Below are positions 8,945 to 19,490 of a stretch of DNA of 64,000 bases, one piece after another (the first letter of the stretch is position 1; each line of letters starts with the position of its first letter). Origin of the DNA: Clostridium moniliforme. Its GTDB lineage: Bacteria > Bacillota > Clostridia > Clostridiales > Clostridiaceae. The stretch covers positions 653,300 to 717,299 of the forward strand of contig NZ_JAGGJZ010000001.1 of NCBI RefSeq assembly GCF_017873235.1. Direction: 5' to 3'. The position numbers and the translations under genes are program-made. The notes beneath the pieces were generated by a model, which was given only the letters and a program-made list of their open reading frames with translations, was not told the origin of the DNA and searched no databases.

Positions 8945-9562
8945 TTGAATAAAGAACTTAAGATAAAGAAAATTGATGAGCTTATTAAAGAATTAAATGA
9001 ATATAAAACTGCTATTCAAGAAAATACTACTTACTCTGAAGCAAAAAAATTAGATAAGCTTCTTGCTGATAAAGACAGTAATATTTCAGAATTATTTAAT
9101 TGGAAATCTGAAAAAATAAAAATTGAATATGCAGAATTTAAAGAAGATACTAAAGAAACTATATTAATGAGTAGAGATAAAAATTTCTTTGCTAAGGAAA
9201 CCATTGATGGATATGAAATTTTAGACGCGGATGGAGATTTAATAATAAAACCTATAATTATTTTAAGTTCCTTTATTATTGAAATAGAAAAAAAATTTAT
9301 AATTGAAAATAAGTATATATTAGAACTTTGTAAGCTAAATTCAAATAGAGATATTATTATAAACTTTATGAAGGATTATGATTATAATTCAATTGATGAA
9401 TCACCTGGAGATATAAGATTTGATTTTGATTGCAATTATATATCCTTTAAATATGATAATGAAGAAATTGAAGTAATAGATCCTTCATTTGAACTATTTG
9501 ATAAATTTAAAACGGTATGTCCCCAAGCTGTACTTAGCAGTATACAGCCATTATTTTTTTAA
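8945..9562 (+). CDS. unknown protein, TTG start
   Basis: A 205-residue hypothetical protein. The start is a TTG at 8945, seven bases after AGGGAGGG; no nearby ATG has a comparable ribosome binding site. The first 70 residues are helical and charged (LIKELNEYKTAIQENTTYSE), suggesting a coiled coil. The remainder is a mixed alpha/beta domain with many Ile, Asp and Asn and no recognisable motif. No signal peptide or membrane segment is visible. Its neighbours are also unrecognised, so context gives no function. The following 243 bp before the next gene are AT-rich and hold no feature I can name. Confidence 0.6.
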   Translation: MNKELKIKKIDELIKELNEYKTAIQENTTYSEAKKLDKLLADKDSNISELFNWKSEKIKIEYAEFKEDTKETILMSRDKNFFAKETIDGYEILDADGDLIIKPIIILSSFIIEIEKKFIIENKYILELCKLNSNRDIIINFMKDYDYNSIDESPGDIRFDFDCNYISFKYDNEEIEVIDPSFELFDKFKTVCPQAVLSSIQPLFF

Positions 9563-9805
9563 TAATATATTAAAAACTTATCTATAAAAAAGATACATTA
9601 ATATATTTTTCTTTTATAATACTCTCTTAGTTAACAATTATAGTTTATATTGTAATTTGAGGGGTATTTTTGAAATATGGTATTTTTTAAAATTTATATT
9701 ATCATAGATATCCTATTAAAGTAAATTATAATTAAAAGAAAAAATATTAAATTTCTTAAAATTATAAAAATTTATATTAAAAACAAATAAAAAAGGGGGG
9801 CTTTT

Positions 9806-10081
9806 ATGTTTAATAGAAAAGTTTTGTTGGAACTTACTGACGTATATTATAATATGGATACTCTATTAAAAGCAGTAAAAGAATACTATAGAGATCAAGG
9901 TACATTATGCAAAGTTATAGGAAAAGATAATCTTGGTAATCCATTGCTTTTAATAAACCTAAGAACTTATGAACTTAGAGTAAAAAATATTACTCCTGGA
10001 GGGGTTCAACGTTCTCTTTCGCCAAATGAAACATGGCCTCAGGTAATGGGTATGCAACAAATTATATTAAAAGAAATATAA
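9806..10081 (+). CDS. unknown small protein, 91 aa
   Basis: A short protein with a strong purine-rich ribosome binding site (AAAAAAGGGGGG) five bases before the ATG and its own terminator, which supports expression. The sequence MFNRKVLLELTDVYYNMDTL is followed by KVIGKDNLGNPLLLINLRTYELRV, which reads as a compact beta-strand domain, and ends in MGMQQIILKEI. There is no signal peptide or membrane segment. I do not recognise the family. Confidence 0.62.
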   Translation: MFNRKVLLELTDVYYNMDTLLKAVKEYYRDQGTLCKVIGKDNLGNPLLLINLRTYELRVKNITPGGVQRSLSPNETWPQVMGMQQIILKEI

Positions 10082-10092
10082 CTTAAAAAATT

Positions 10093-10136
10093 AAAAGCTG
10101 TTTTGCAAAATTAAAATATTTCGTAAAATAGCTTTT
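10093..10136 (+). terminator. terminator of the 91-aa gene
   Basis: AAAAGCTGTTTTGC pairs with GTAAAATAGCTTTT (two wobble pairs) and is followed by CTTTTTC. It starts 11 bases after the stop codon at 10081. Confidence 0.8.
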
Positions 10137-10252
10137 CTTTTTCATTTTTATTTTATAATTATAAATAAAATACTATTCCTAAAAAGGGACAAACAATAAT
10201 ATTTTTACATATATTAAATCAAAGCATTACTTAATATTTGGAATAACTTTTT

Positions 10253-10729
10253 ATGAATGAAAGTAATACAATATTTGAATCTTATATTAAAAATAACACT
10301 TATTTTAATTCAAATTCTAATATAAACATTAATAATTTATCAGAGGAAGAAAAAAAATATTATTTTTTAAAAATAGATTTAGAAATATCAAATCTTGAAA
10401 TTTTGGCATCTTTAATTTCATTTACATCTTCTATATATTATTTAAAAGCATCTTTTATAGGGAATGAAATAATAAGAATTAGACTTAGTGGAGAAGAAAC
10501 TCCTTTAGATGCAACTCCTTATGTAGATGTTGGTGAAACTCTTGGATTTATTTCTTTATTTATATTTACTTTAGCAGCTTTTAAACGCTCTGAAGAAAAA
10601 ACTGAAGAAAATTATAACCATTCTTTACCTTACAAAAAAATTTCACTAAGCTATATCCCAACCCTTATTGCTTATATGAACAGAATAAATGCAAGAAAAG
10701 ATATACTTAATGATCTCCCTAATATTTAA
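10253..10729 (+). CDS. unknown protein with one or two membrane segments
   Basis: A 158-residue hypothetical. No convincing ribosome binding site precedes the ATG at 10253, which weakens the start and possibly the gene. The N-terminus is rich in Asn and Ser. Hydrophobic segments lie at about residues 50-70 (LEILASLISFTSSIYYLKAS) and 93-110 (TLGFISLFIFTLAAF), separated by a charged loop containing RIRLSGEETPLDATPYVDVG. The tail is basic. It ends 12 bp before the convergent ogt gene. Function is unknown. Confidence 0.5.
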   Translation: MNESNTIFESYIKNNTYFNSNSNININNLSEEEKKYYFLKIDLEISNLEILASLISFTSSIYYLKASFIGNEIIRIRLSGEETPLDATPYVDVGETLGFISLFIFTLAAFKRSEEKTEENYNHSLPYKKISLSYIPTLIAYMNRINARKDILNDLPNI

Positions 10730-10741
10730 AAATTACTTTTG

Positions 10742-11212
10742 CTATATATAGTTATTTCCTTTTTCATGATTAAGCAACTTTACTTTTAAATTAATCCCAC
10801 CACGATATCCAGTAAGATTACCATTACTTCCAACTACTCTATGACAAGGAATAAATATAGGAATAGGATTTTTGTTACAAGCAAGACCAATTGCCCTAGC
10901 ACCTTTAGGGTTTCCTATTCTTTTTCCAAGTTCTTTATAAGATAAAGTTTCTCCATAAGGAATATTTTCTAATTCATTCCAAACTTTGATCATAAAATCT
11001 GTTCCTTTAACAACTAAAGGAAGTGAAAATTCTTTTAAATCTCCATTTAAATATTTATTAAGTTGAATTGAGGCTTCCTTTAATATTGGTACTTCTCTAA
11101 TTTCATCATCTATATTAAACTCATTCTCTTTAAAGTAAAGATTAGATATCTTTCCATCTATTTCTTTTATTCCTATATTGCCTATTTTCGTTTCATAAAA
11201 AAATATCGCCAA
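10742..11212 (-). CDS. ogt: methylated-DNA-protein cysteine methyltransferase
   Basis: A suicide DNA repair enzyme that transfers O6-alkyl groups from guanine to its own cysteine. The 156-residue protein carries the diagnostic IPCHRVVGSNGNLTGYRGG block; the acceptor is C123 within PCHRV. The upstream helix-turn-helix (LSYKELGKRIGNPKGARAIG) and the N34-hinge equivalent (ACNKNPIPIF) are intact. The N-terminal ribonuclease-like domain is short, as in Ogt rather than Ada. It is 15 bp downstream of the patatin-like gene on the same strand and is probably co-transcribed with it. Confidence 0.93.
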   Translation of the reverse strand: MAIFFYETKIGNIGIKEIDGKISNLYFKENEFNIDDEIREVPILKEASIQLNKYLNGDLKEFSLPLVVKGTDFMIKVWNELENIPYGETLSYKELGKRIGNPKGARAIGLACNKNPIPIFIPCHRVVGSNGNLTGYRGGINLKVKLLNHEKGNNYI

Positions 11213-11227
11213 AATAACACCTCTTTT

Positions 11228-12124
11228 TTACTTTTTATTTTTCCCCTTTAAAAAATTATATATTCTAAAAAGTTTTGGATGATTTTTTCTTTCTTCCCTT
11301 TCCCTTTTTAGGTTAGCTATCATAAGTATTGGCTCTAATAAAGTAATTGTATCATTATACCCTTCATTTATTCTCATTTTCTTAGCTTTCATATCTAAAT
11401 TCAGTGTTCCATTTAATGTATTTTCATTTAAATTTTTTGGAATTAACTCTAATATTTTAGTATTTGGATAAAGCGATTTATCAATTCTAACATCCTTTGA
11501 TAGAAGAACAACAATAATTACATCACAATTTTCTCTATAAACAGGAAAAATAGGCGTATTGTCTACAACTCCACCATCTATATATTTCCCATTTAAAATA
11601 TCTGTACAATCATATATCATTGGAAGAGATGCTGAGGCAACTATTATTTCTTTGGCTAAATCATCTTCATAATCATTAATTTTAAAATATTTTGGCGTAA
11701 AATCTGGAAGTTCAGTACATGCAGCATAACATATCTTCCCCCTTCTTTTAACCTTTTCTATATTTAAATATTTATTTATAATTTCTCTTGCTCCATCCTT
11801 TGGCACTCCACCTTCTTCTAACTTTTTCATCATATATTTTTTCACGAAATTTGGATGCCTACCACCAATTACAAGTTCTACTCCTCTTTTTATAAGTTCG
11901 AATTTACTTATAGGAACTAATTTATCCATAGTAACTTCATCCCATAAATTCTCAGCAGATTGCATATCATCTTGTGCAAATAAAATTGCATTAAAAGCTC
12001 CAATTGAAGCTCCTGAAAAAACATCTATGTACTTATCTAAATCTAACTCTTTAAGAGCTTTCCATACTCCAAGTTCATAGGCTCCTTTTCCGCCTCCACC
12101 TGATAGCACTAGTCCTATCTTCAT
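11228..12124 (-). CDS. patatin-like phospholipase (RssA type)
   Basis: A predicted serine lipid acyl hydrolase of 298 residues. The oxyanion glycine loop is LVLSGGGGKGAYELGV (residues 6-20). The nucleophile is S40 in GASIG, and the catalytic aspartate is D183 in YIDGGVVDNT; together they form the Ser-Asp dyad. There is no signal peptide, so it is expected in the cytoplasm or at the inner membrane face. The C-terminus is basic (KREREERKNHPK). The gene has a good ribosome binding site (AAAGGAG) and leads ogt. Physiological substrate is unknown. Confidence 0.9.
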   Translation of the reverse strand: MKIGLVLSGGGGKGAYELGVWKALKELDLDKYIDVFSGASIGAFNAILFAQDDMQSAENLWDEVTMDKLVPISKFELIKRGVELVIGGRHPNFVKKYMMKKLEEGGVPKDGAREIINKYLNIEKVKRRGKICYAACTELPDFTPKYFKINDYEDDLAKEIIVASASLPMIYDCTDILNGKYIDGGVVDNTPIFPVYRENCDVIIVVLLSKDVRIDKSLYPNTKILELIPKNLNENTLNGTLNLDMKAKKMRINEGYNDTITLLEPILMIANLKREREERKNHPKLFRIYNFLKGKNKK

Positions 12125-12394
12125 ACAAATCTCCTTTTTTTAATTAAACTACATTAATTTAAATTATTTCCAAAATCTATATCAAATAATTATAAGTTCT
12201 ATAAAATATTTTATAATAATCTATTTTTAAGTATAACACACATATTTTTTTTAATAAAAATATATAAATATTAGTTTTTTAATTTTTATTATAATATTTA
12301 TTAATTTCTAAAATTTATTATAAATTACTAATATTAATATTTTTATCCAAATATTTTATTTATTTTTCATATAAAAATAAAATATTTATATTTT

Positions 12395-12410
12395 TGTGAT
12401 ATTAATCACG
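12395..12410 (+). promoter_or_regulatory. Crp/Fnr-like palindrome upstream of narK
   Basis: TGTGATATTAATCACG is the TGTGA-N6-TCAC(A/G) pattern recognised by Crp/Fnr-family regulators. It lies 74 bp before the narK-like start in a 359-bp AT-rich gap (12125-12483) in which I see nothing else. Matching a redox or nitrogen-oxide responsive regulator to a nitrate/nitrite transporter is plausible but inferred. Confidence 0.55.
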
Positions 12411-12483
12411 GAAATGTTCATTATTTTATGTTATTTTGTTAAAGAATTAACAATTATTACTTAAAATTACGGAGGCATTATTT

Positions 12484-13785
12484 ATGAATAACTTAACATT
12501 AAAAGGTAATTCTAATCGTGGTTTAATAGGAGCGACTATTGGTTTCTTTATAGGATTTGCTGCAGTTTCTCTTTATGGACCTACAGTCGCAATATTTAAA
12601 CATGTATTTGTAGATCTTAATCCAATTTTATTAGCATTATTAATATCAGCACCATCCTTATCTGGATCTTTATTAAGAATTCCATTTTCAGCTTGGGTTG
12701 ATACAACTGGTGGAAGAAAGCCATTTATAGTTTTATTAATATTATCAATTATAGGTATGGCTGGATTATACATAGTAATGGCATTTTTTAGAGAAAATCT
12801 AAGTCAATATTACTGGCTATTATTTTTACTTGGAATATTATCTGGTTGTGGTATCGCTACATTCTCTGTTGGTATTAGTCAAACTTCTTATTGGTTCCCT
12901 CAAAAGAAACAAGGTGTAGCTTTAGGAGTTTATGCTGGAGTAGGTAATTTAGCACCTGGAATATTTGCATTATTAATACCAAACTTAGCTCTTCCTTTCT
13001 TAGGATTATCAGGTTCTTATTTAGCATGGCTAGTATTTTTAATAGTCGGAACAATAATTTACATAAAAATAGGTCAAAATGCTTGGTACTTCCAATTACT
13101 TGATAATGGTGTATCTAAAACTGAAGCTAAGGAAATTGCTTCATCAGAGTATGGACAAGAATTATTCCCTAAAGATAAAGTAAGTGAAAGCTTAATTGCT
13201 TCTGCAAAAACATGGAAAACATGGGCTTTAGTACTTATATACTTTACAACTTTTGGTGGTTTCTTAGCTCTTACAAGTTGGCTACCAAATTACTGGATGA
13301 GTTTCTTCTCATTAAATATAAAAACAGCTGGTTTATTAACTGCTATGTATTCTATTGTTACATCAGTAACTAGAATTTATGGTGGAAAAATAGCTGATAA
13401 AAATGGCGGAGAATCTACTGCTACAATCTCATTAATAATAGCTCTTGTAGGTGCTATATTTATGACTTTTGCAGGTTCAATAACTATAGCAGTTATAGGT
13501 GTTTTACTTTTAGGTATTGGAATGGGAGTTGCTAATGCTGCTGTATTTAAAATAGTTCCAAATGTAGTTCCTGATGCAATAGGTGGAGCTTCTGGATGGA
13601 TTGGTGGAATTGGAGCCTTTGGTGGATTTGTTATTCCTCCTTTAATGGCCTCATTTATAGATAAAAGTGGAAAAGACTTAAGTGGTTTCCCTAAAGGTTT
13701 TGTAATCTTCATAGCATTAATTGCAATTTCTTTATTAATTATGTGGTTATTTAAAATCTTTTCAAATAAAAAAGCATTAGCTTAA
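12484..13785 (+). CDS. narK: NarK-type nitrate/nitrite transporter (MFS)
   Basis: A major facilitator of 433 residues with 12 predicted membrane helices, of the nitrate-nitrite porter branch. The family block GMGVANAAVFKIVPNVVP and the following GGASGWIGGIGAFGGFVIPP are present. Arginines expected to bind the anion are in TM2 (LLRIPFSAWVD) and in the later VTSVTRIYGGKIAD segment. It is monocistronic, with the ribosome binding site ACGGAGG, an upstream Crp/Fnr-like site and a downstream terminator. No nitrate or nitrite reductase gene is in the window, so substrate and direction (uptake or nitrite export) are uncertain; a related organic anion transporter is the alternative. Confidence 0.8.
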   Translation: MNNLTLKGNSNRGLIGATIGFFIGFAAVSLYGPTVAIFKHVFVDLNPILLALLISAPSLSGSLLRIPFSAWVDTTGGRKPFIVLLILSIIGMAGLYIVMAFFRENLSQYYWLLFLLGILSGCGIATFSVGISQTSYWFPQKKQGVALGVYAGVGNLAPGIFALLIPNLALPFLGLSGSYLAWLVFLIVGTIIYIKIGQNAWYFQLLDNGVSKTEAKEIASSEYGQELFPKDKVSESLIASAKTWKTWALVLIYFTTFGGFLALTSWLPNYWMSFFSLNIKTAGLLTAMYSIVTSVTRIYGGKIADKNGGESTATISLIIALVGAIFMTFAGSITIAVIGVLLLGIGMGVANAAVFKIVPNVVPDAIGGASGWIGGIGAFGGFVIPPLMASFIDKSGKDLSGFPKGFVIFIALIAISLLIMWLFKIFSNKKALA

Positions 13786-13796
13786 AAAAAATAATT

Positions 13797-13839
13797 AAAG
13801 AAAAAGAGATGAATTAATAAAATTCATCTCTTTTTCTTT
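13797..13839. terminator. bidirectional terminator, 19-bp stem
   Basis: AAAGAAAAAGAGATGAATT (13797-13815) and its exact complement (13821-13839) with an AATAA loop lie between the convergent narK and GH63 genes. Confidence 0.9.
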
Positions 13840-13843
13840 TTAT

Positions 13844-16546
<2,703 letters not shown>

Positions 16547-16600
16547 CTAAAATCCTCCTTTTAATTATAATTTATTAATATAGTAAATTAATTCCAACTT

Positions 16601-16614
16601 TAAAAACGTTTTCA
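16601..16614 (-). promoter_or_regulatory. cre-like CcpA site upstream of the GH63 gene
   Basis: Read on the minus strand, TGAAAACGTTTTTA matches the catabolite-responsive element pattern TGWAARCGYTWWCW at 13 of 14 positions. It lies 54 bp before the start at 16546, where a repressor would block transcription of a polysaccharide-degrading enzyme. Not tested. Confidence 0.55.
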
Positions 16615-16622
16615 AAAAATTA

Positions 16623-16667
16623 AAAATAAAAACTTCTAAATAGTCCTCGTTTAGAAGTTTTTATTTT
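16623..16667. terminator. 18-bp hairpin upstream of the GH63 gene
   Basis: AAAATAAAAACTTCTAAA (16623-16640) and its exact complement (16650-16667) flank a nine-base loop. It has terminator form on either strand, yet no gene clearly ends here. If transcription of the GH63 gene starts further upstream it would act as a leader attenuator. The remaining part of the 16547-17018 gap holds the operators and promoter listed below. Confidence 0.6.
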
Positions 16668-16763
16668 ATGTAATTGTTTATAAAAGATGATTTATTTTAA
16701 TTAAACTATCTATATCTAGAGGTCTATTACATAAATATAATATCAACTTGAAATTTTTTAGTC

Positions 16764-16773
16764 AACATTTGTT
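16764..16773 (+). promoter_or_regulatory. AACAWWTGTT operator, distal to the sorC-type gene
   Basis: Exact AACATTTGTT, with a related half site AACAAAAG starting 19 bp further on (16783). It shares the motif and spacing found upstream of the cit operon and the CitT-like transporter. It lies between the GH63 gene and the broken SorC-type regulator gene. Confidence 0.55.
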
Positions 16774-16918
16774 TAAATTTTTAACAAAAGATAATATTAT
16801 TTTTAACATTTTATTCATCAATATTTTAAATTCATAAAATTTATGCGATATATTAATTGAACATTTATTCTTTATGCCATTAACTATTTAACGCTACTAA
16901 ACATTAGTTATTTTTCAA

Positions 16919-16928
16919 AACATTTGTT
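16919..16928 (+). promoter_or_regulatory. AACAWWTGTT operator upstream of the regulator promoter
   Basis: Exact AACATTTGTT, 24 bp upstream of the -35 box of the SorC-type gene, a position suited to autoregulation. Confidence 0.6.
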
Positions 16929-16952
16929 AAAAGATTTCTTTCCTTATAAATC

Positions 16953-16981
16953 TTGAAGAATTATATAAATAATATTATAAT
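16953..16981 (+). promoter_or_regulatory. sigma-70-type promoter of the SorC-type gene
   Basis: TTGAAG (16953-16958), a 17-base spacer and TATAAT (16976-16981), followed by a ribosome binding site (GAAAGGA, 17006-17012) and the ATG at 17019. Confidence 0.65.
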
Positions 16982-17018
16982 AAAATTTAGATAACTTTAT
17001 AATTTGAAAGGATTTATT

Positions 17019-17987
17019 ATGATTGGTGACTACGAAAAAATGAATGAAACCGAAAAGCTAACTTTTTTAGCTGAGCTATCAACAATGTATTATGACTTAG
17101 GCATGACACAAAGTGAAATAGCTGCGAAACTTTCAATTACACGTTTTAAAATATAAAAATACCTACAAGAAGCTCGTAATAATCATGTTGTTGAAATATC
17201 AATAAATTATCCAAGAGAGAGAATGTTTGAAATAGAAAAATCACTAAAAGAAAAATTCAACTTAAAAAATGCTATAGTCTTAAATACTAGTTCTCTTCCA
17301 ATAGATGAAACACTTCATTCCATAGGAAAAACTGGAGCTGAATATTTACAAGGAATTATCAAAGAAAATACTATCTTAGGTATGACATGGGGAAAAACTA
17401 TTTCTAGCGTTATAAAACAACTTAATCCTAAAAGTAAACCACCAATAACTGTTGTTCCAGTAGTTGGTGCAGCTGCAAAGGATGACCCTTTAGTTGATAC
17501 TCCAGACTTAATAAGAATGGTTGCTAAAGCATACAATGGAAAATATAAATATTTATATGCTCCTTTATATATTGATAACGATTATGCAAGAAAATCACTT
17601 CTTCAAGAACCTGTAATAAATGATACTTTATTTTTAGCTAATAAAGCAAATATAGTTCTTACAGGAATAGGTACCACAGATGCAGTTTTTGCTTCAAGTT
17701 TATGGTCTAATTATTTAATACATGACTTAAAAGTTAAAAACGCAGTAGGATGTGTCTATGGTTACGTTTTTGACATAAATGGTAATCTTATAGATAATAA
17801 CATAAATAACAAAGTTGTAGGTATAGATTTAAATACTTTATTACATGTAGAATATAGAATCGGTATAACCTCTAGCAAATTTAAGGCAAAAGCTATATTA
17901 GGAGCTTTAAGAGGTAAATTTATAAATGTATTAATAACTGATGAAGATACAGCTACTAAAGTTTTAGCAATGGATAAAGAATCATAA
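17019..17987 (+). pseudogene. SorC/DeoR-type citrate regulator, broken by a stop in the HTH
   Basis: The full frame runs from an ATG at 17019, with its own promoter and ribosome binding site, to 17987: 322 codons, the usual SorC-family length. It is interrupted by TAA at 17154-17156 (codon 46). The reading is MTQSEIAAKLSITRFKI, stop, KYLQEARNNHVVEI, so the stop replaces the residue, usually Ser, in the recognition helix; one base change (TCA to TAA) would explain it. The rest is intact: an NTP-sugar/metabolite-binding domain with GMTWGKTISSVI, VVPVVGAAA, TGIGTTDAVF and GCVYGYVFD. A fragment starting at 17223 would lack DNA binding. It is convergent with the cit operon, and is therefore a likely citrate regulator (CitR-like). 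Confidence 0.85.
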
Positions 17988-17990
17988 GTA

Positions 17991-18028
17991 AAAAAAGTAA
18001 GAGAAACTTTTAAGTTTCTCTTACTTTT
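17991..18028. terminator. bidirectional terminator between sorC-type gene and citG
   Basis: AAAAAGTAAGAGAAACTT (17991-18008) and its exact complement (18011-18028) with a TT loop, between two convergent genes. Confidence 0.9.
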
Positions 18029-18045
18029 TTGCTTATATATATTTT

Positions 18046-18927
18046 CTAACAATTATTTATTGTTTTCATATAATTTGTAACTAAACTCATAAAAACAGTT
18101 ACTCCTAAAAGATCTGCACTTCCTCCAGGACTTATATTTTTTTCAATAAAAATTCTGCACAAATCTTTTATTTTATTTTTTCCTAATTCTGTTTTCATTC
18201 CTCCCAATTCCATTATGTCTTTAGAAATATCTTTAACATAATTTAATACATCTAAGGAATGTCTATTTATTATAGTTGAATCTTCGCAAAATTGCATTAT
18301 ACCAATTAAAGTGTGTACAAGCCTGTCATTTTTCTTTAGAAAAGATGTATTTTCATATAAATCTAAAGCATAATTAAAAACTAAAGGAATACCTCTTTCA
18401 GCTTCTCCTCTAACACCTTTAATATTGTATTTTAAATATAATTTTTCACCATTTGACAGATTTTCTTTATATCTTAAATTAACAAAATCATTTTCTGTAA
18501 GTCCTTCACACATCTCTTTAATAATTGTTTGTATTGATGAAGAACTTTTGTTGTCATATATGGCTTTTCCAACAGCTCCGCAACATATTCCTATTAAAAA
18601 TATCATTCCTTTATGGGTATTCACACCATTGGTTTTTAAAAACATATCTTTTTCAGCTTCTATACCAACTTTTCTTATTTCATTAAATATTTCTTTGGAA
18701 GACTTATCTTGATATCCTTTTTGAGTGAAAAGTATCAAATATTTTAAAATAGATGATGTACTATCAATAAAAGTATAGAAATTCATATCTTTGTGGGCAC
18801 CATTAGATACAGGAGAGACCAGTCCAGGTGATGGGAAACAGGATACTTCATAAAGCATTGCCTGAACTGCTAGGGAACCTATATCTAGAGAAATTTCATT
18901 TATATTATATTTTAAATTTTTATCCAT
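18046..18927 (-). CDS. citG: triphosphoribosyl-dephospho-CoA synthase
   Basis: Makes 2'-(5''-triphosphoribosyl)-3'-dephospho-CoA, the precursor of the citrate lyase prosthetic group, from ATP and dephospho-CoA. The 293-residue protein shows the CitG blocks: ALLYEVSCFPSPGLVSPVSNGAHKDMN, TNGVNTHKGMIFLIG, KGVRGEAERGIP and SPGGSADLLGVTVF. It is the last gene of the cit operon, 23 bp after citX, with an AGGAGA ribosome binding site before the ATG at 18927. In some genera CitG is fused to CitX; here they are separate. Confidence 0.94.
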   Translation of the reverse strand: MDKNLKYNINEISLDIGSLAVQAMLYEVSCFPSPGLVSPVSNGAHKDMNFYTFIDSTSSILKYLILFTQKGYQDKSSKEIFNEIRKVGIEAEKDMFLKTNGVNTHKGMIFLIGICCGAVGKAIYDNKSSSSIQTIIKEMCEGLTENDFVNLRYKENLSNGEKLYLKYNIKGVRGEAERGIPLVFNYALDLYENTSFLKKNDRLVHTLIGIMQFCEDSTIINRHSLDVLNYVKDISKDIMELGGMKTELGKNKIKDLCRIFIEKNISPGGSADLLGVTVFMSLVTNYMKTINNC

Positions 18928-18950
18928 AGTAATCTCCTATTTTAGCTATT

Positions 18951-19475
18951 TTAAAACTCTTTATATTCTCTTATTAATGAATCTATTTTATTTAATATTT
19001 CTTGAAGTGAATGATTTCCTTCTCTTCTACAAACATTTGCATTCTCATCGCAAATTAAGCATTTTCTTTTGCTTACATTAAATTCCGTTCTACTTACTTG
19101 TCTATATTTATTATCAAAGACATCTAAATCAAATAACCTTCCTAATTTATGGTTTTCCTCAATGGAAATAGTCATTTTTTTAACTATTTCCATTGGAGCA
19201 TCAACACAAATAAATGTTTCAAAACCAGCAGGTGTAACATTTTCTTCTAAATGAATGATTTCCAAATTCCGTTTTTTAATTTCTTCTTTTAAAGCACTAA
19301 CACCTGCATTATGGGCTATTTTATATTCGTCTTTAATTTTATAAAAACCTGGTATATTTAAAGTAAATGATATTAAAGTTGTATTATATTTTTCAATAAG
19401 TTTTCGTTGAATTTCAACTCTTTTTTCTTTTCCTTTAAGTATTTCTTGTAATAGAGTAACCTCATCATGGGTCAT
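18951..19475 (-). CDS. citX: apo-citrate lyase phosphoribosyl-dephospho-CoA transferase
   Basis: Transfers the prosthetic group made by CitG onto the acyl carrier subunit CitD. The 174-residue protein carries the family's late block GRLFDLDVFDNKYRQVSRTEF followed by KRKCLICDENANVCRREGNHS, with the conserved Cys-x-x-Cys pair and the third Cys, and the earlier NIPGFYKIKDEYKIAHNAG segment. The ATG at 19475 has only a weak ribosome binding site (GGTGTG) and lies 15 bp after the citF stop, so translation is probably coupled to citF. Confidence 0.92.
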   Translation of the reverse strand: MTHDEVTLLQEILKGKEKRVEIQRKLIEKYNTTLISFTLNIPGFYKIKDEYKIAHNAGVSALKEEIKKRNLEIIHLEENVTPAGFETFICVDAPMEIVKKMTISIEENHKLGRLFDLDVFDNKYRQVSRTEFNVSKRKCLICDENANVCRREGNHSLQEILNKIDSLIREYKEF

Positions 19476-19490
19476 AAAATCACACCATTT

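Noticed and set aside
13377..13712. 111-codon minus-strand frame inside narK
   Set aside because: Antisense shadow of a membrane protein; Pro/Ile-rich, no start signals.
17154..17156. Recoding of the SorC-gene stop as a special amino acid
   Set aside because: The codon is TAA, not TGA or TAG, and no recoding signal is seen; a nonsense mutation or sequencing error is simpler.
17223..17987. Independent 254-residue sugar-binding-type protein
   Set aside because: Its frame continues upstream to a promoter, ribosome binding site and helix-turn-helix at 17019, broken only by one TAA; it is better read as the remains of a SorC-type regulator.
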